A stretch of DNA of 64,000 nucleotides from Elusimicrobium minutum Pei191. Its GTDB lineage: Bacteria; Elusimicrobiota; Elusimicrobia; Elusimicrobiales; Elusimicrobiaceae. Of the stretch, positions 33,458-41,788 are shown piece after piece; the first letter of the stretch is position 1, and each line of letters starts with the position of its first letter. The notes below the pieces were generated by a model. The model worked only from the letters and a program-made list of their open reading frames with translations. It had not been told where the DNA came from and ran no database searches. Made by a program: the position numbers and the translations under genes. The stretch covers positions 806,001 to 870,000 of the forward strand of contig NC_010644.1 in assembly GCF_000020145.1 (NCBI RefSeq). Reading direction: 5' to 3'.

Positions 33458-33820
33458 ATGGAAAAGCATAAGGTTTATCTTATTAAAAAAAGCTCTTTTA
33501 CCGCGGCACATTCTCATGAAGGAATGCTTAATGAAGCCCAGCATACACATACCTTCCATTACGAGATAAAACTTTGCGGATTTACTAACAATGAGGGTTT
33601 TCTTACGGATTTTCGTATAGTGGAAGAGGATATGAATACTCTTATTAATAAAGAATTAAAAGATAAAAACTTAAATATTTTTTTAAAAGATCCTACTACC
33701 GAAAAACTTGCTGTATGGATTTTCCGCCGTTTAAAGGATTCTTATGGAAAAATGCTTCATTGCGTAACTGTTTATGAAACACCCCAATCCGCCGTTATTT
33801 ATGAAGGGGAAGATGAGTAA
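33458..33820 (+). CDS. 6-pyruvoyl-tetrahydropterin synthase-like protein (likely PTPS-III type)
   Basis: A 120-residue T-fold enzyme. It keeps FTAAH (H18), the zinc pair in QHTHTF (H29, H31), DFRIVEEDM in the DF.elk position, DPTTEKLAVWIF (the PTSE segment with the catalytic Glu region) and VTVYETPQSAVIYEGE. The catalytic Cys of QueD/PTPS-II (four residues before the first His of HGH) is absent; a Glu (E26) sits three residues before H29. This is the pattern expected of PTPS-III, which replaces dihydroneopterin aldolase (FolB) in folate synthesis. It overlaps folK by eight bases, which supports that role. Queuosine synthesis (QueD) is the alternative. AAAAGGA precedes the ATG. Confidence 0.78.
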   Translation: MEKHKVYLIKKSSFTAAHSHEGMLNEAQHTHTFHYEIKLCGFTNNEGFLTDFRIVEEDMNTLINKELKDKNLNIFLKDPTTEKLAVWIFRRLKDSYGKMLHCVTVYETPQSAVIYEGEDE

Positions 33821-34304
33821 AGTTATTATAGCCCTAGGCTCTAATAAGGGCGACAGGCTTAGAAATCTGCAAGCTGCGGCAGGTTTAATAAAAAGCGTCG
33901 GGAAAATAGAAAAAACGTCCTCTGTTTATGAATCCGAACCGTGGGGATACGCCGGGCAAAAAAACTTTTATAATATGGCGCTTAGCCTGTTTACCGGTTT
34001 ACAGCCTTTAACACTTTTATCCAAATTAAAAGAATTTGAAACCTCTTTAGGCCGCAAGCCCACCTTTAAAAACGGCCCCAGGGAAATAGACTTAGATATT
34101 ATATTCTATGGCAGCAAAGTTATAAATCTGCCGGAGTTAACCGTTCCGCATCCTTTAATGCAGGACAGAAACTTTGTCCTTTTCCCACTTTACGAAATAG
34201 CGCCAAAAGCGAAACATCCTTTGCTGGAAATTAGCATAGAAGAGTTAAAAAGCAAAGTTCCCCTGTCAGGAATAACCAAAACATCTTTTAAAATCAACTG
34301 GTAA
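33813..34304 (+). CDS. folK: 6-hydroxymethyl-7,8-dihydropterin pyrophosphokinase (HPPK)
   Basis: Transfers pyrophosphate from ATP to hydroxymethyl-dihydropterin in folate synthesis. About 163 residues from the start at 33813, preceded by AAGGGG; the longer frame from 33774 has no ribosome binding site and would start inside the upstream gene. Motifs: VIIALGSNKGDRLRNL, TSSVYESEPWGY, FYNMALSL, GRKPTFKNGPREIDLDIIFYG (metal-binding DLD) and TVPHPLMQDRNFVL. Translationally coupled to the PTPS-like gene. No folB, folP or folE is seen in the window. Confidence 0.93.
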   Translation: MSKVIIALGSNKGDRLRNLQAAAGLIKSVGKIEKTSSVYESEPWGYAGQKNFYNMALSLFTGLQPLTLLSKLKEFETSLGRKPTFKNGPREIDLDIIFYGSKVINLPELTVPHPLMQDRNFVLFPLYEIAPKAKHPLLEISIEELKSKVPLSGITKTSFKINW

Positions 34305-34365
34305 TTTTAAACCAGGTTTGATAGAATGGTTTTGCAAGTATTTAACTTAAGGAGCAAGAATAAAA

Positions 34366-34935
34366 ATGAAAAAGATATTAGCAATTATGTTAGTTATGAT
34401 GTTCGCCGCAACATTCGCGGCGGCACAAAAATGCGGGACATGCCATCCTTTCAGGAATGTTAAACCCTGCCCTAAAGTAGTTAAAATTGAAAAAAAGGTT
34501 GTTATAGTTAAACACCAAGCTAAACCGGAACCTAAAAATTTATCCGAAGAAGTATCAGGTTACGCCAGCGTAAGACAAGCCGGAACAAAACAGGTTGTCA
34601 CTTTCACAACCCCTATCTTATTTGAAACTAACAGCGACAAGCTTAAAACAGAATCTTATGATCCTTTAAAGAAAGTCGCCGTGGTTCTTAAAGCCCGCCC
34701 CAACATGCAAACCGAAGTTAAAGGTTATACTGATTCTCTAGGCGATCCGGCTTACAACGTTGTTCTTTCCGAAAAAAGAGCTAACTCCGTAAGAAACGTA
34801 CTCGTTGAAAACGGAGTAAACGAAGCTAACGTTACGGCTAAAGGTTACGGAGCGGCGGATCCTATTGCGGACAACAAAACAAAAGAAGGCCGCGCGAAAA
34901 ACCGCAGAGTCGAACTCGATATCACAAACAAATAG
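34366..34935 (+). CDS. OmpA-family outer-membrane protein
   Basis: A 189-residue exported protein with signal peptide MKKILAIMLVMMFAATFAAAQ (cleavage near AQKC; Cys in CGTCHPF may form disulfides but is not in a lipobox). A linker of Lys/Val-rich sequence is followed by a C-terminal OmpA-like peptidoglycan-binding domain (about 85-189): TPILFETNSDKLK, VEVKGYTDSLGDPAYNVVLSEKRANSVRNVL, and the YGAADPIADNKTKEGRAKNRRVEL tail with the conserved Asp and Arg. It anchors the outer membrane to the wall and implies a diderm cell. AAGGAG precedes the ATG. A terminator follows. Confidence 0.9.
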   Translation: MKKILAIMLVMMFAATFAAAQKCGTCHPFRNVKPCPKVVKIEKKVVIVKHQAKPEPKNLSEEVSGYASVRQAGTKQVVTFTTPILFETNSDKLKTESYDPLKKVAVVLKARPNMQTEVKGYTDSLGDPAYNVVLSEKRANSVRNVLVENGVNEANVTAKGYGAADPIADNKTKEGRAKNRRVELDITNK

Positions 34936-34944
34936 TTTTAATTA

Positions 34945-34983
34945 TAAAAAAACAGCCGCCGAAATATGGCGGCTGTTTTTTTA
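34945..34983 (+). terminator. Terminator of the OmpA gene
   Basis: Stem AACAGCCGCC/GGCGGCTGTT followed by a T run. Confidence 0.85.
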
Positions 34984-35005
34984 TATAGAGATTTACCAAA
35001 TAAAG

Positions 35006-35011
35006 TAAAAT
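35006..35011 (+). promoter_or_regulatory. -10-like hexamer before the flavoprotein start
   Basis: TAAAAT six bases before the ATG at 35018, no Shine-Dalgarno; suggests a leaderless transcript. Confidence 0.35.
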
Positions 35012-35017
35012 AAAAAT

Positions 35018-36172
35018 ATGAATATATATAAAACGGTGATTATAGGCGCGGGAGCTTCCGGCCTTATGGCGGGAAGGCTGCTTGGGGAAAATACTTTAAT
35101 AATAGACCATAATCCAAACGCGGGTAAAAAACTTTTAATAACAGGCGGAGGGAATTGTAATTTTTCAAACAAATCCGTTTCTTTTAAAGATTACCGCTCA
35201 CAAAACATACATTTTTGCAAAAGCGCTTTGGCGGGGTTTAAACCTTCTGATTTCACGGCTTTATTAGACAAACACCGCATCGCCTGGGAAGAAAGGGAAA
35301 AAGGCGAATATTTTGGTTTTAACGCAAAAGATATTGTTGATATGCTTACTCTTGAATGCAAAAACACAGGGGCTGAATTTTTATTTAACATAAAAGCGTT
35401 TGATATTGAAAAAACCGAAAATTATTTTATTATAAAAACATCTTCAAAAGACTTGCACGCTAAAAACGTTATTATAGCTACGGGCGGGCTTCCCATGCCT
35501 AAAATAGGGGCGTCTTCTTTCGCTTTTGACGCTGCTAAAAAATTTGGGCTTAATGTTGTTGAGCCATACCCCGCGCTATGCCCGTTTTTATGGAGGGAAA
35601 AGGAACTTAAAAAATTTGGCACTTTAACAGGGCTTTCCTGCAAGGCCGCCTTAACCTGCGGGAAAGTAAAGATTATTGACGACCTTCTTTTTACCCATTA
35701 CGGCGTAAGCGGGCCGGCCGCTTTGCAAATGTCTTTATGGACGCAGGGTGAAGAGGAAATAAAAATAAATTTCTTGCCGTTAATAAATTTAAAAGAGTTA
35801 ATAACTCTGGCACGGCAGACAAATAAAACTTTTTTGCAGTTTTTTCAAGATTATCTGCCCCAACGCATGTTAAAAACATTGCTTGAGGGTTTTGATATAC
35901 AGGCCGCTAACGCGACAAAGCAAACCATATCGGATTTAGAAAATATTTTAACCTCTTACACCTTTGTTCCTCAAAAAAACAACTCTTATTTAAAGGCGGA
36001 AATAAGCGGCGGAGGGGTTGACACTAAGGAACTGTCTTCATCTTCCATGCAGTCTGTTAAAATACAGGGGCTTTACTTTACGGGGGAATGTATTGACGTT
36101 TCCGGCCGGTTGGGGGGGTATAACCTGCACTGGGCATGGGCAAGCGCGGCCGCGGCGGCAAAAAATAGTTAA
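35018..36172 (+). CDS. HI0933/BaiN-family NAD(P)/FAD-dependent oxidoreductase
   Basis: A 384-residue flavoprotein. The FAD-binding GxGxxG site is [15 protein letters not shown], followed by [16 protein letters not shown], which is the family marker, then [27 protein letters not shown], and C-terminal ISGGGVD and [27 protein letters not shown]. This last motif is conserved in the HI0933/BaiN group, whose cellular substrates are mostly unknown. It has no partner gene nearby and no Shine-Dalgarno; TAAAAT lies six bases before the ATG. Identity to the family is clear; the physiological substrate is not. Confidence 0.87.
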   Translation: MNIYKTVIIGAGASGLMAGRLLGENTLIIDHNPNAGKKLLITGGGNCNFSNKSVSFKDYRSQNIHFCKSALAGFKPSDFTALLDKHRIAWEEREKGEYFGFNAKDIVDMLTLECKNTGAEFLFNIKAFDIEKTENYFIIKTSSKDLHAKNVIIATGGLPMPKIGASSFAFDAAKKFGLNVVEPYPALCPFLWREKELKKFGTLTGLSCKAALTCGKVKIIDDLLFTHYGVSGPAALQMSLWTQGEEEIKINFLPLINLKELITLARQTNKTFLQFFQDYLPQRMLKTLLEGFDIQAANATKQTISDLENILTSYTFVPQKNNSYLKAEISGGGVDTKELSSSSMQSVKIQGLYFTGECIDVSGRLGGYNLHWAWASAAAAAKNS

Positions 36173-36213
36173 AAAGTAGTTTTTGTTATAATATATACAG
36201 AAGGGGGAATATT

Positions 36214-36726
36214 ATGAAAAAAGGGTTCACTTTAATTGAACTGCTAGTAGTTGTTCTTATAATAGGAATACTTGCGGCCATTGCTTTGCCGCAATACAAT
36301 TTAGCCGTGGAAAAAGCCAGGGTTACGGAAGCTTTAGTTTTGGGTAAAGCCATCAAAGACGCGCAGGACAGATATTATTTAGCAGAAGGGAAATACGCCA
36401 CGGCATTTGATATGCTTGATATTGATTTACCCGCTAAAAACATTATAAGCGCAAACGAAATTGTGGTTAACAAACTACAATTGAGAATGGATGGCAAATC
36501 ACATATTTTTATAAGAGAAGCGGGTAAAAATTCTTACGACGGCAAGTATTGGATTGACGTAAGATATACAAATGCGGAAGATTTTGAAAACATTTTTAAC
36601 GCCTCCCACCGCGGCGTAATCACCTGTTCTACTAGAATGGGCGCGGGCAGTTTTGGCGACAAATTATGCAAATCAATGGGCGGGAAATTATTTAACACAA
36701 GCGACGGAATAAGGTACATATTGTAA
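36214..36726 (+). CDS. Type IV pilin-like protein, intact copy
   Basis: A 170-residue pilin/pseudopilin with a class III signal ([11 protein letters not shown]; cleavage G|F by prepilin peptidase; Glu at +5) and the N-terminal hydrophobic helix [17 protein letters not shown]. The globular part ends with the local family's Cys pair: VITCSTR ... LCKSMGG. The same N-terminus and C-x(n)-C-K-S-L/M-GG ending recur at 53431-53936, 53949-54422, 59715-60204 and in a remnant at 58088-58384. AGAAGGGGG precedes the ATG. It could be a major pilin or a minor pseudopilin for secretion or uptake; the assembly genes are not in this window. Confidence 0.9.
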   Translation: MKKGFTLIELLVVVLIIGILAAIALPQYNLAVEKARVTEALVLGKAIKDAQDRYYLAEGKYATAFDMLDIDLPAKNIISANEIVVNKLQLRMDGKSHIFIREAGKNSYDGKYWIDVRYTNAEDFENIFNASHRGVITCSTRMGAGSFGDKLCKSMGGKLFNTSDGIRYIL

Positions 36727-36777
36727 AGTTAAAAAAGTTATAATATAAACAAATATTTTTTACCGGAGAAAACGGAC

Positions 36778-37365
36778 ATGATAATACCCACAATTATTGA
36801 AAAAAACGTAGGTTATGATATTTTTTCAAGGCTTCTTAAAGACAGAATTATATTTGTAGGCGGCCGCGAAGGTGAGGTTGATACCGCCAGCGCCACAATG
36901 ATTATAGCCCAGCTGCTGTATTTGGACGCTGAAGATTCTGAAAGGGAAATAAATTTATACATCAATTCACCCGGAGGGCTTGTAACGGCGGGTCTTGCCA
37001 TTTATGATACTATGCAGTTCATTAAAGCGCCTATAACAACAATATGCATGGGCCAGGCAATGAGTTTCGGCGCAGTTCTTTTAGCGGCGGGTTCTAAAGG
37101 CAAAAGATACGCTTTGCCTCATGCCAGAATTATGATTCACCAGCCTTTAATATGGGGCGGCGGCATAAGCGGCCAAGTTACCGATATTGAAATTGAGTCA
37201 AACGAACTCCGTAAAAACAAAGAACACCTGCTTGATATTTTAGCCCATCACACCGGCCAGGATAAAGAAAAAATCAGGCAAGACAGCGAACGTAATTATT
37301 ATATGTCCGCCCAAGAAGCAAAAGCGTACGGCCTTATCGACGAAGTTTTAGACTTAAAAAAATAA
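36778..37365 (+). CDS. clpP: ATP-dependent Clp protease proteolytic subunit
   Basis: Serine protease of the ClpXP/ClpAP complex, 195 residues. Catalytic Ser is S96 in [15 protein letters not shown], His is H121 in [12 protein letters not shown], and the Asp lies near 170. The hallmark [19 protein letters not shown] is present. CGGAGAAA precedes the ATG. ClpX is not seen in the window, so the ATPase is encoded elsewhere. A terminator follows. Confidence 0.97.
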   Translation: MIIPTIIEKNVGYDIFSRLLKDRIIFVGGREGEVDTASATMIIAQLLYLDAEDSEREINLYINSPGGLVTAGLAIYDTMQFIKAPITTICMGQAMSFGAVLLAAGSKGKRYALPHARIMIHQPLIWGGGISGQVTDIEIESNELRKNKEHLLDILAHHTGQDKEKIRQDSERNYYMSAQEAKAYGLIDEVLDLKK

Positions 37366-37376
37366 GTTTTTATATA

Positions 37377-37412
37377 TAAAAAGCGTAGCGGAATATTCGC
37401 TACGCTTTTTTA
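37377..37412 (+). terminator. Terminator of clpP
   Basis: Stem AAAAGCGTAGCG/CGCTACGCTTTT with a T run. Confidence 0.85.
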
Positions 37413-37546
37413 ATTGCTGTTTAACCGCATATGAACTTTAATTATTAAAAGTTTTGCCAACACGGCAAGTTACAATTTTAATAAAAAATTCGCGTTTTAT
37501 TTTATATTTATATATGTAATATACTGCAATTTTGCGGTCTTCATTA

Positions 37547-37583
37547 AAAAAACGGGACCTGCCGTTAGGAGGCCCTGTCTTTT
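37547..37583 (+). terminator. Orphan terminator-like hairpin
   Basis: ACGGG-ACCT paired with AGG-CCCTGT and a T run, in the gene-free gap 37413-37771. The upstream 135 bases include TTGCC-AACAC-GGCAA (37452-37466), a perfect small inverted repeat. No CDS explains it, so a small RNA could end here; otherwise the gap is A/T-rich with nothing visible. Confidence 0.45.
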
Positions 37584-37771
37584 TTAAAAGAAAATAAATT
37601 CTGCGTGGTTTAATAAAATTACAACGAACTACCTAAAATAATTATTTTTAATATACAAAATGGATAAAAAAAAATTTATTTTTTTTAAAAACCCTTGTTT
37701 TTTTAATATATAATTGTTATATTTATAAACAATATGTATAAATGACTTTATAATAAAGGATATTCATAAAT

Positions 37772-39565
37772 ATGAAGAAAAAATATTTAGCAGGGTTATC
37801 AATAATTTGTCTTTTATCGGGCAACATTTGGGCGGCGGAATCCATGGAAATGGTTACCTATTATCCCACACCTTACGCTGCTTACTCCAATGTTCAGGTT
37901 AACGACACTAAAGTTAACCCTTCTAACGCTTCAGGCGCTAAAGTTAAACTTAAAACAGCCGATATAGGCGTTTTAAAAGTTAATGAAAATTTAACTTCGG
38001 ATATTAAAAAAGTACAGGCCCAGGCTACAAAAACAGGTAAAAGCACCGCAGCAACGGGTACATTGCAAGTTGAAGGCGAATACCTTAAAATAGCTTCGGG
38101 CGGTATACCGCAGGCGCAGGCTGTAAATATAACAAACTCAGCCACGGGCAATGCTTACGCGGCAAATACAATTATGTTAGGCACGGGAACGGGGGCAAAA
38201 GTATTTCCTTACGCTAAGGCTGCTGTACCGGGCGCTTCCAACATGGTATGGAGGAGTATTACTTATTATATTGACCCTTCGGACCCTTCAAAAGGCAAGG
38301 ACACCAAAACATTTTTAGTTATTGACCAGGGCGCGCCACAAAACGCATGTGAAGATAAATATGAATCGCATAGTAACGCACTATGGTCAAGCTATATGCC
38401 TGATAAACAAAGCTATTCCTTTGACCAGGCTAAAGCGCAAATAGCAGCAATGGATACCTGCCCCGATAAAAACCCTAATACCGCATATAAATGCGACGGG
38501 ACCTTTGAAGGAACTTGTTATGACATAAGGCACCGCATACCCGGTAACGGCTGGGATCCGCAAAATATCTATGGTTCCTGGCAGGAAATACTAATTTGGA
38601 ATGACACATGTCCCGGTAAAAATATTGAACAAGAATTTAACTGTGAGAACAACGCTACCAAATCATATTACATGTGTAACGATGTGACGCAATCTCATTA
38701 TGTAAATCCTTACACGGGAAAAATTTGTGAATATAATGATGGAACCTGCACTGCTGTTAAAAAAGTACGTACTGTCGTATGCAACGAATTTGTTATTGAT
38801 TATGAAAGAACAACCGTAACTTGTTGCGGTTCGGCTTCATGTTCCGCCCCTCAGGTGGATGTAAGCGGAGTATGCAAAACACCGTGCCCGACGCTTTGTC
38901 CGATAGGGCAGATAAAAACTTTATCTAAATATACTGAAGACGGCGAATGCTGCAAAGCGGACCCGTGCGGCGACGGCTTTGTACAATGCCCCGCAACATA
39001 CTCTTTTGATAAAGCAACCGGCAAATGCAACCCGTGTATATCTGTTCCTGGCGGTTTACAATGCAGAGAATGTTTTGATCCCTCCAATTGCCAGGACCTG
39101 TGTTACAACGTTAAAACGGGGGGATTGACAGATTTATCAAAATGTATGGAATGTAATTCAGCCGTAACAACGTGCGACCCTTGTAAGAACAACCCTTCTT
39201 CTACAGAGTGTTCCTGCGTTAACGGAAATTTCAAAGCTTGCGGTTGTTTAACTTTTGGTTCTGATTCAGCGGAATGTAAGTATGGGGGCGTTATACCCTA
39301 TGACAGCCCATACTACAGTGTTCCTACGCAGGATTGGATGCGCTATATTATTAACCAACAAAAAGCTAGACTTACCTGTAAAGAGTATTGCAGTATGGAT
39401 GGCGGATATACGCTTAACTGCCCATGCGGAACAAGAGGAGGATACTATAAATTTACAACAAATCCGGAATCAGGTACAGATGTCAGGCTTCAAGGAGTCT
39501 TAACATGCTGCAAATCTGACCCTTTTCCTATTGGAGGCGGGTTGGGCTGCGCCTCAGGCTATTAA
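37772..39565 (+). CDS. Secreted Cys-rich protein, variable-tail paralog A
   Basis: A 597-residue exported protein. Signal peptide MKKKYLAGLSIICLLSGNIWA (cleavage near A|AES) is followed by a conserved block of about 185 residues (ESMEMVTYYPTPYAAYSN, VKLKTADIGVLKVNENLTSD, VWRSITYYIDPSDPSKGKDTKTF). After about residue 190 the sequence becomes Cys-rich with many C-x2-10-C spacings, unlike any family I recognise. The module VSGVCKTPCPTLCP...EDGECC also appears in paralog B. Bases 37932-38318 are identical to 39997-40383 in paralog B, including silent sites. The Cys-rich tail suggests disulfide-stabilised surface display. AAAGGATA precedes the ATG. Confidence 0.75.
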   Translation: MKKKYLAGLSIICLLSGNIWAAESMEMVTYYPTPYAAYSNVQVNDTKVNPSNASGAKVKLKTADIGVLKVNENLTSDIKKVQAQATKTGKSTAATGTLQVEGEYLKIASGGIPQAQAVNITNSATGNAYAANTIMLGTGTGAKVFPYAKAAVPGASNMVWRSITYYIDPSDPSKGKDTKTFLVIDQGAPQNACEDKYESHSNALWSSYMPDKQSYSFDQAKAQIAAMDTCPDKNPNTAYKCDGTFEGTCYDIRHRIPGNGWDPQNIYGSWQEILIWNDTCPGKNIEQEFNCENNATKSYYMCNDVTQSHYVNPYTGKICEYNDGTCTAVKKVRTVVCNEFVIDYERTTVTCCGSASCSAPQVDVSGVCKTPCPTLCPIGQIKTLSKYTEDGECCKADPCGDGFVQCPATYSFDKATGKCNPCISVPGGLQCRECFDPSNCQDLCYNVKTGGLTDLSKCMECNSAVTTCDPCKNNPSSTECSCVNGNFKACGCLTFGSDSAECKYGGVIPYDSPYYSVPTQDWMRYIINQQKARLTCKEYCSMDGGYTLNCPCGTRGGYYKFTTNPESGTDVRLQGVLTCCKSDPFPIGGGLGCASGY

Positions 39566-39597
39566 ATTAAATATATGGGAATATTTTCCCGGCAATT

Positions 39598-39634
39598 TAA
39601 AAACCTCCGCAAATATTATTTGCGGAGGTTTTTA
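39598..39634 (+). terminator. Terminator of paralog A
   Basis: Stem AAAACCTCCGCAAAT/ATTTGCGGAGGTTTT with a T run. Confidence 0.85.
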
Positions 39635-39836
39635 AATTATTCTCTTCAGTTATTACCACAGTGTTTTTTAACGTTTAAATTAAATACTTTTATATATTAA
39701 TTTATTGACTTATAGCCTATAAATATTATAAAAATTAATATATACATTTTAATATTATCTTTTTAATATTAATATAGCAATAAAGTCTTTTATAAGAATT
39801 AATACTTACAAACTCTGTAAAATAGGACAATAATAT

Positions 39837-41726
39837 ATGAAAAATACCTTTGTTGTACTTGTATCGGCAGTGTTATTTTTGAGCGGCAACATTTGGGCGG
39901 CGGAATCCATGGAAATGGTTACCTATTATCCCACGCCTTACGCGTCTTATTCCAATGTTCAGGTTAACGACACTAAAGTCAATCCTGCGGATGCCGCAGG
40001 CGCTAAAGTTAAACTTAAAACAGCCGATATAGGCGTTTTAAAAGTTAATGAAAATTTAACTTCGGATATTAAAAAAGTACAGGCCCAGGCTACAAAAACA
40101 GGTAAAAGCACCGCAGCAACGGGTACATTGCAAGTTGAAGGCGAATACCTTAAAATAGCTTCGGGCGGTATACCGCAGGCGCAGGCTGTAAATATAACAA
40201 ACTCAGCCACGGGCAATGCTTACGCGGCAAATACAATTATGTTAGGCACGGGAACGGGGGCAAAAGTATTTCCTTACGCTAAGGCTGCTGTACCGGGCGC
40301 TTCCAACATGGTATGGAGGAGTATTACTTATTATATTGACCCTTCGGACCCTTCAAAAGGCAAGGACACCAAAACATTTTTAGCTATTGACCAGGGGGAT
40401 GTCGCACCTGCTACATGTGCTTTTAATAATTACGGCCCGGAAGAATTCCAACTTACAGCTATTTATGTACCAAACGGTTTAGATACCTGCGACAGCAATA
40501 GTAAAGAAAAATTTGTCTGCGGCGCAGAAAAGAAAACATGTGTAGACTATTTTTCGAGATTAAGTGATGATTTTCAACAGCAGGACAATTTATACGGCAA
40601 CTATGGAATAGGCGGTTATGATACATGCAACGGAGACAGCTTAAACAGATATACCTGCACTACTGAAGACTTTAAAAACAATAGAAGCTGCAGCGACTTT
40701 CATACCCCCATTGTACCTCCTATGGAGTACAAAACGGATCAACAATGCAGCGGCAGCTATTTTGTTGGTAACCAGTGCTGTTGGACAAATTCAAGCAAAA
40801 CCGAGGTTACTACCTGCGGATATTCGGCAAGTTGGACTGTTGAATCTAGCAATCTGTCAGATATGGAAAAGATAGCTATTTGTAATAACTCAAGAGGTGT
40901 AACATGCTTTATACCTGCGGAGTGGCATGGTTGCAATAACTCAGGCGGAAACTTTAGCGGAAAAAAAGTTCCGGGTTATGTTCTTGACTGCTCAAAAGTG
41001 CCGGAAGTGCAATTAACAGCTGTTGATTGCAGAGGAAATTTTTATTATAAAAGAGAGGTTGAATGCTGTGCCGACGCAATAAGATGTATAGGCAACCAGG
41101 TTAATATAAACGGCGTATGCAAAACACCGTGTGGTAATTGTCTTAGCGGATACAAAAGGACAAGCGCCCAATACCAAGAAGACGGCGCGTGCTGTGAAAA
41201 AATCAAATACTATAATGTTAGGTTAAACACTTTTTCCACTAACGGACGCTGTGGAATAACGGTTAGCGGCAGCCGTTACGCCACCATATATACAGACGAA
41301 TCAAAAGTTTTAGAATACTACGCGCAAAAAGATGAATGTTTTGATTTCCAAATTAACGGCGCAAACTGTTATGCCAGCTACATTTCAGTATCGCCTCCAA
41401 GCAGCGGCAGCAATATTTCATACGGCCCGCAAAACAATGGCGCGTATTCCGGCTGGGGAAGGGCTTGTGTAGAGAATGCTGACGTTGATATTAATGTTAC
41501 CATGACAAATATTTCAGGCGGAACGGGAAGCAGCTATAGATGGAGGCAGATTAGCCGCGCTTCTGCAGGCGGATCTTGCATGGAATACAGCAGCTGCTAT
41601 GGCATGGGCGGGCAGTTGTCTTACAATAACATAGAAGGCGCGTATTGTTCCAGCTACGGCAGTATGTGTTATGCCAATGACTGCAGTTCTGGCAGGCAGG
41701 ATCAGGTAACGTTCCAGTGTAACTAA
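39837..41726 (+). CDS. Secreted Cys-rich protein, variable-tail paralog B
   Basis: A 629-residue exported protein with signal peptide MKNTFVVLVSAVLFLSGNIWA. It shares with paralog A the same first 185 residues after the signal, with only a few changes (PYASYSN, DAAGA), and a 387-bp perfectly matching block (39997-40383). After that it diverges fully into a different Cys-rich region that includes VNINGVCKTPCGNC...EDGACC, the same small module as in paralog A, then Ser/Gly/Tyr-rich sequence. Ser/Tyr/Gly/Cys-rich C-terminal segments suggest an extracellular location. The two genes each have their own terminator, so each is transcribed separately. No enzymatic motif is seen. Confidence 0.75.
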   Translation: MKNTFVVLVSAVLFLSGNIWAAESMEMVTYYPTPYASYSNVQVNDTKVNPADAAGAKVKLKTADIGVLKVNENLTSDIKKVQAQATKTGKSTAATGTLQVEGEYLKIASGGIPQAQAVNITNSATGNAYAANTIMLGTGTGAKVFPYAKAAVPGASNMVWRSITYYIDPSDPSKGKDTKTFLAIDQGDVAPATCAFNNYGPEEFQLTAIYVPNGLDTCDSNSKEKFVCGAEKKTCVDYFSRLSDDFQQQDNLYGNYGIGGYDTCNGDSLNRYTCTTEDFKNNRSCSDFHTPIVPPMEYKTDQQCSGSYFVGNQCCWTNSSKTEVTTCGYSASWTVESSNLSDMEKIAICNNSRGVTCFIPAEWHGCNNSGGNFSGKKVPGYVLDCSKVPEVQLTAVDCRGNFYYKREVECCADAIRCIGNQVNINGVCKTPCGNCLSGYKRTSAQYQEDGACCEKIKYYNVRLNTFSTNGRCGITVSGSRYATIYTDESKVLEYYAQKDECFDFQINGANCYASYISVSPPSSGSNISYGPQNNGAYSGWGRACVENADVDINVTMTNISGGTGSSYRWRQISRASAGGSCMEYSSCYGMGGQLSYNNIEGAYCSSYGSMCYANDCSSGRQDQVTFQCN

Positions 41727-41755
41727 AATTAACAGGGGAGTTTTATTTTAAAATA

Positions 41756-41786
41756 TTAAAGCCCCGCTTTTCAGCGGGGCTTTTTA
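41756..41786. terminator. Bidirectional terminator between paralog B and guaA
   Basis: Stem AAAGCCCCGCT/AGCGGGGCTTT with A/T runs on both sides serves both converging genes. Confidence 0.85.
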
Positions 41787-41788
41787 AA

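Noticed and set aside
33407-33559. N-terminal extension of the CapA gene to 33559
   Set aside because: It would overlap the start of the divergent PTPS gene and would hide a good lipoprotein signal that begins at 33406.
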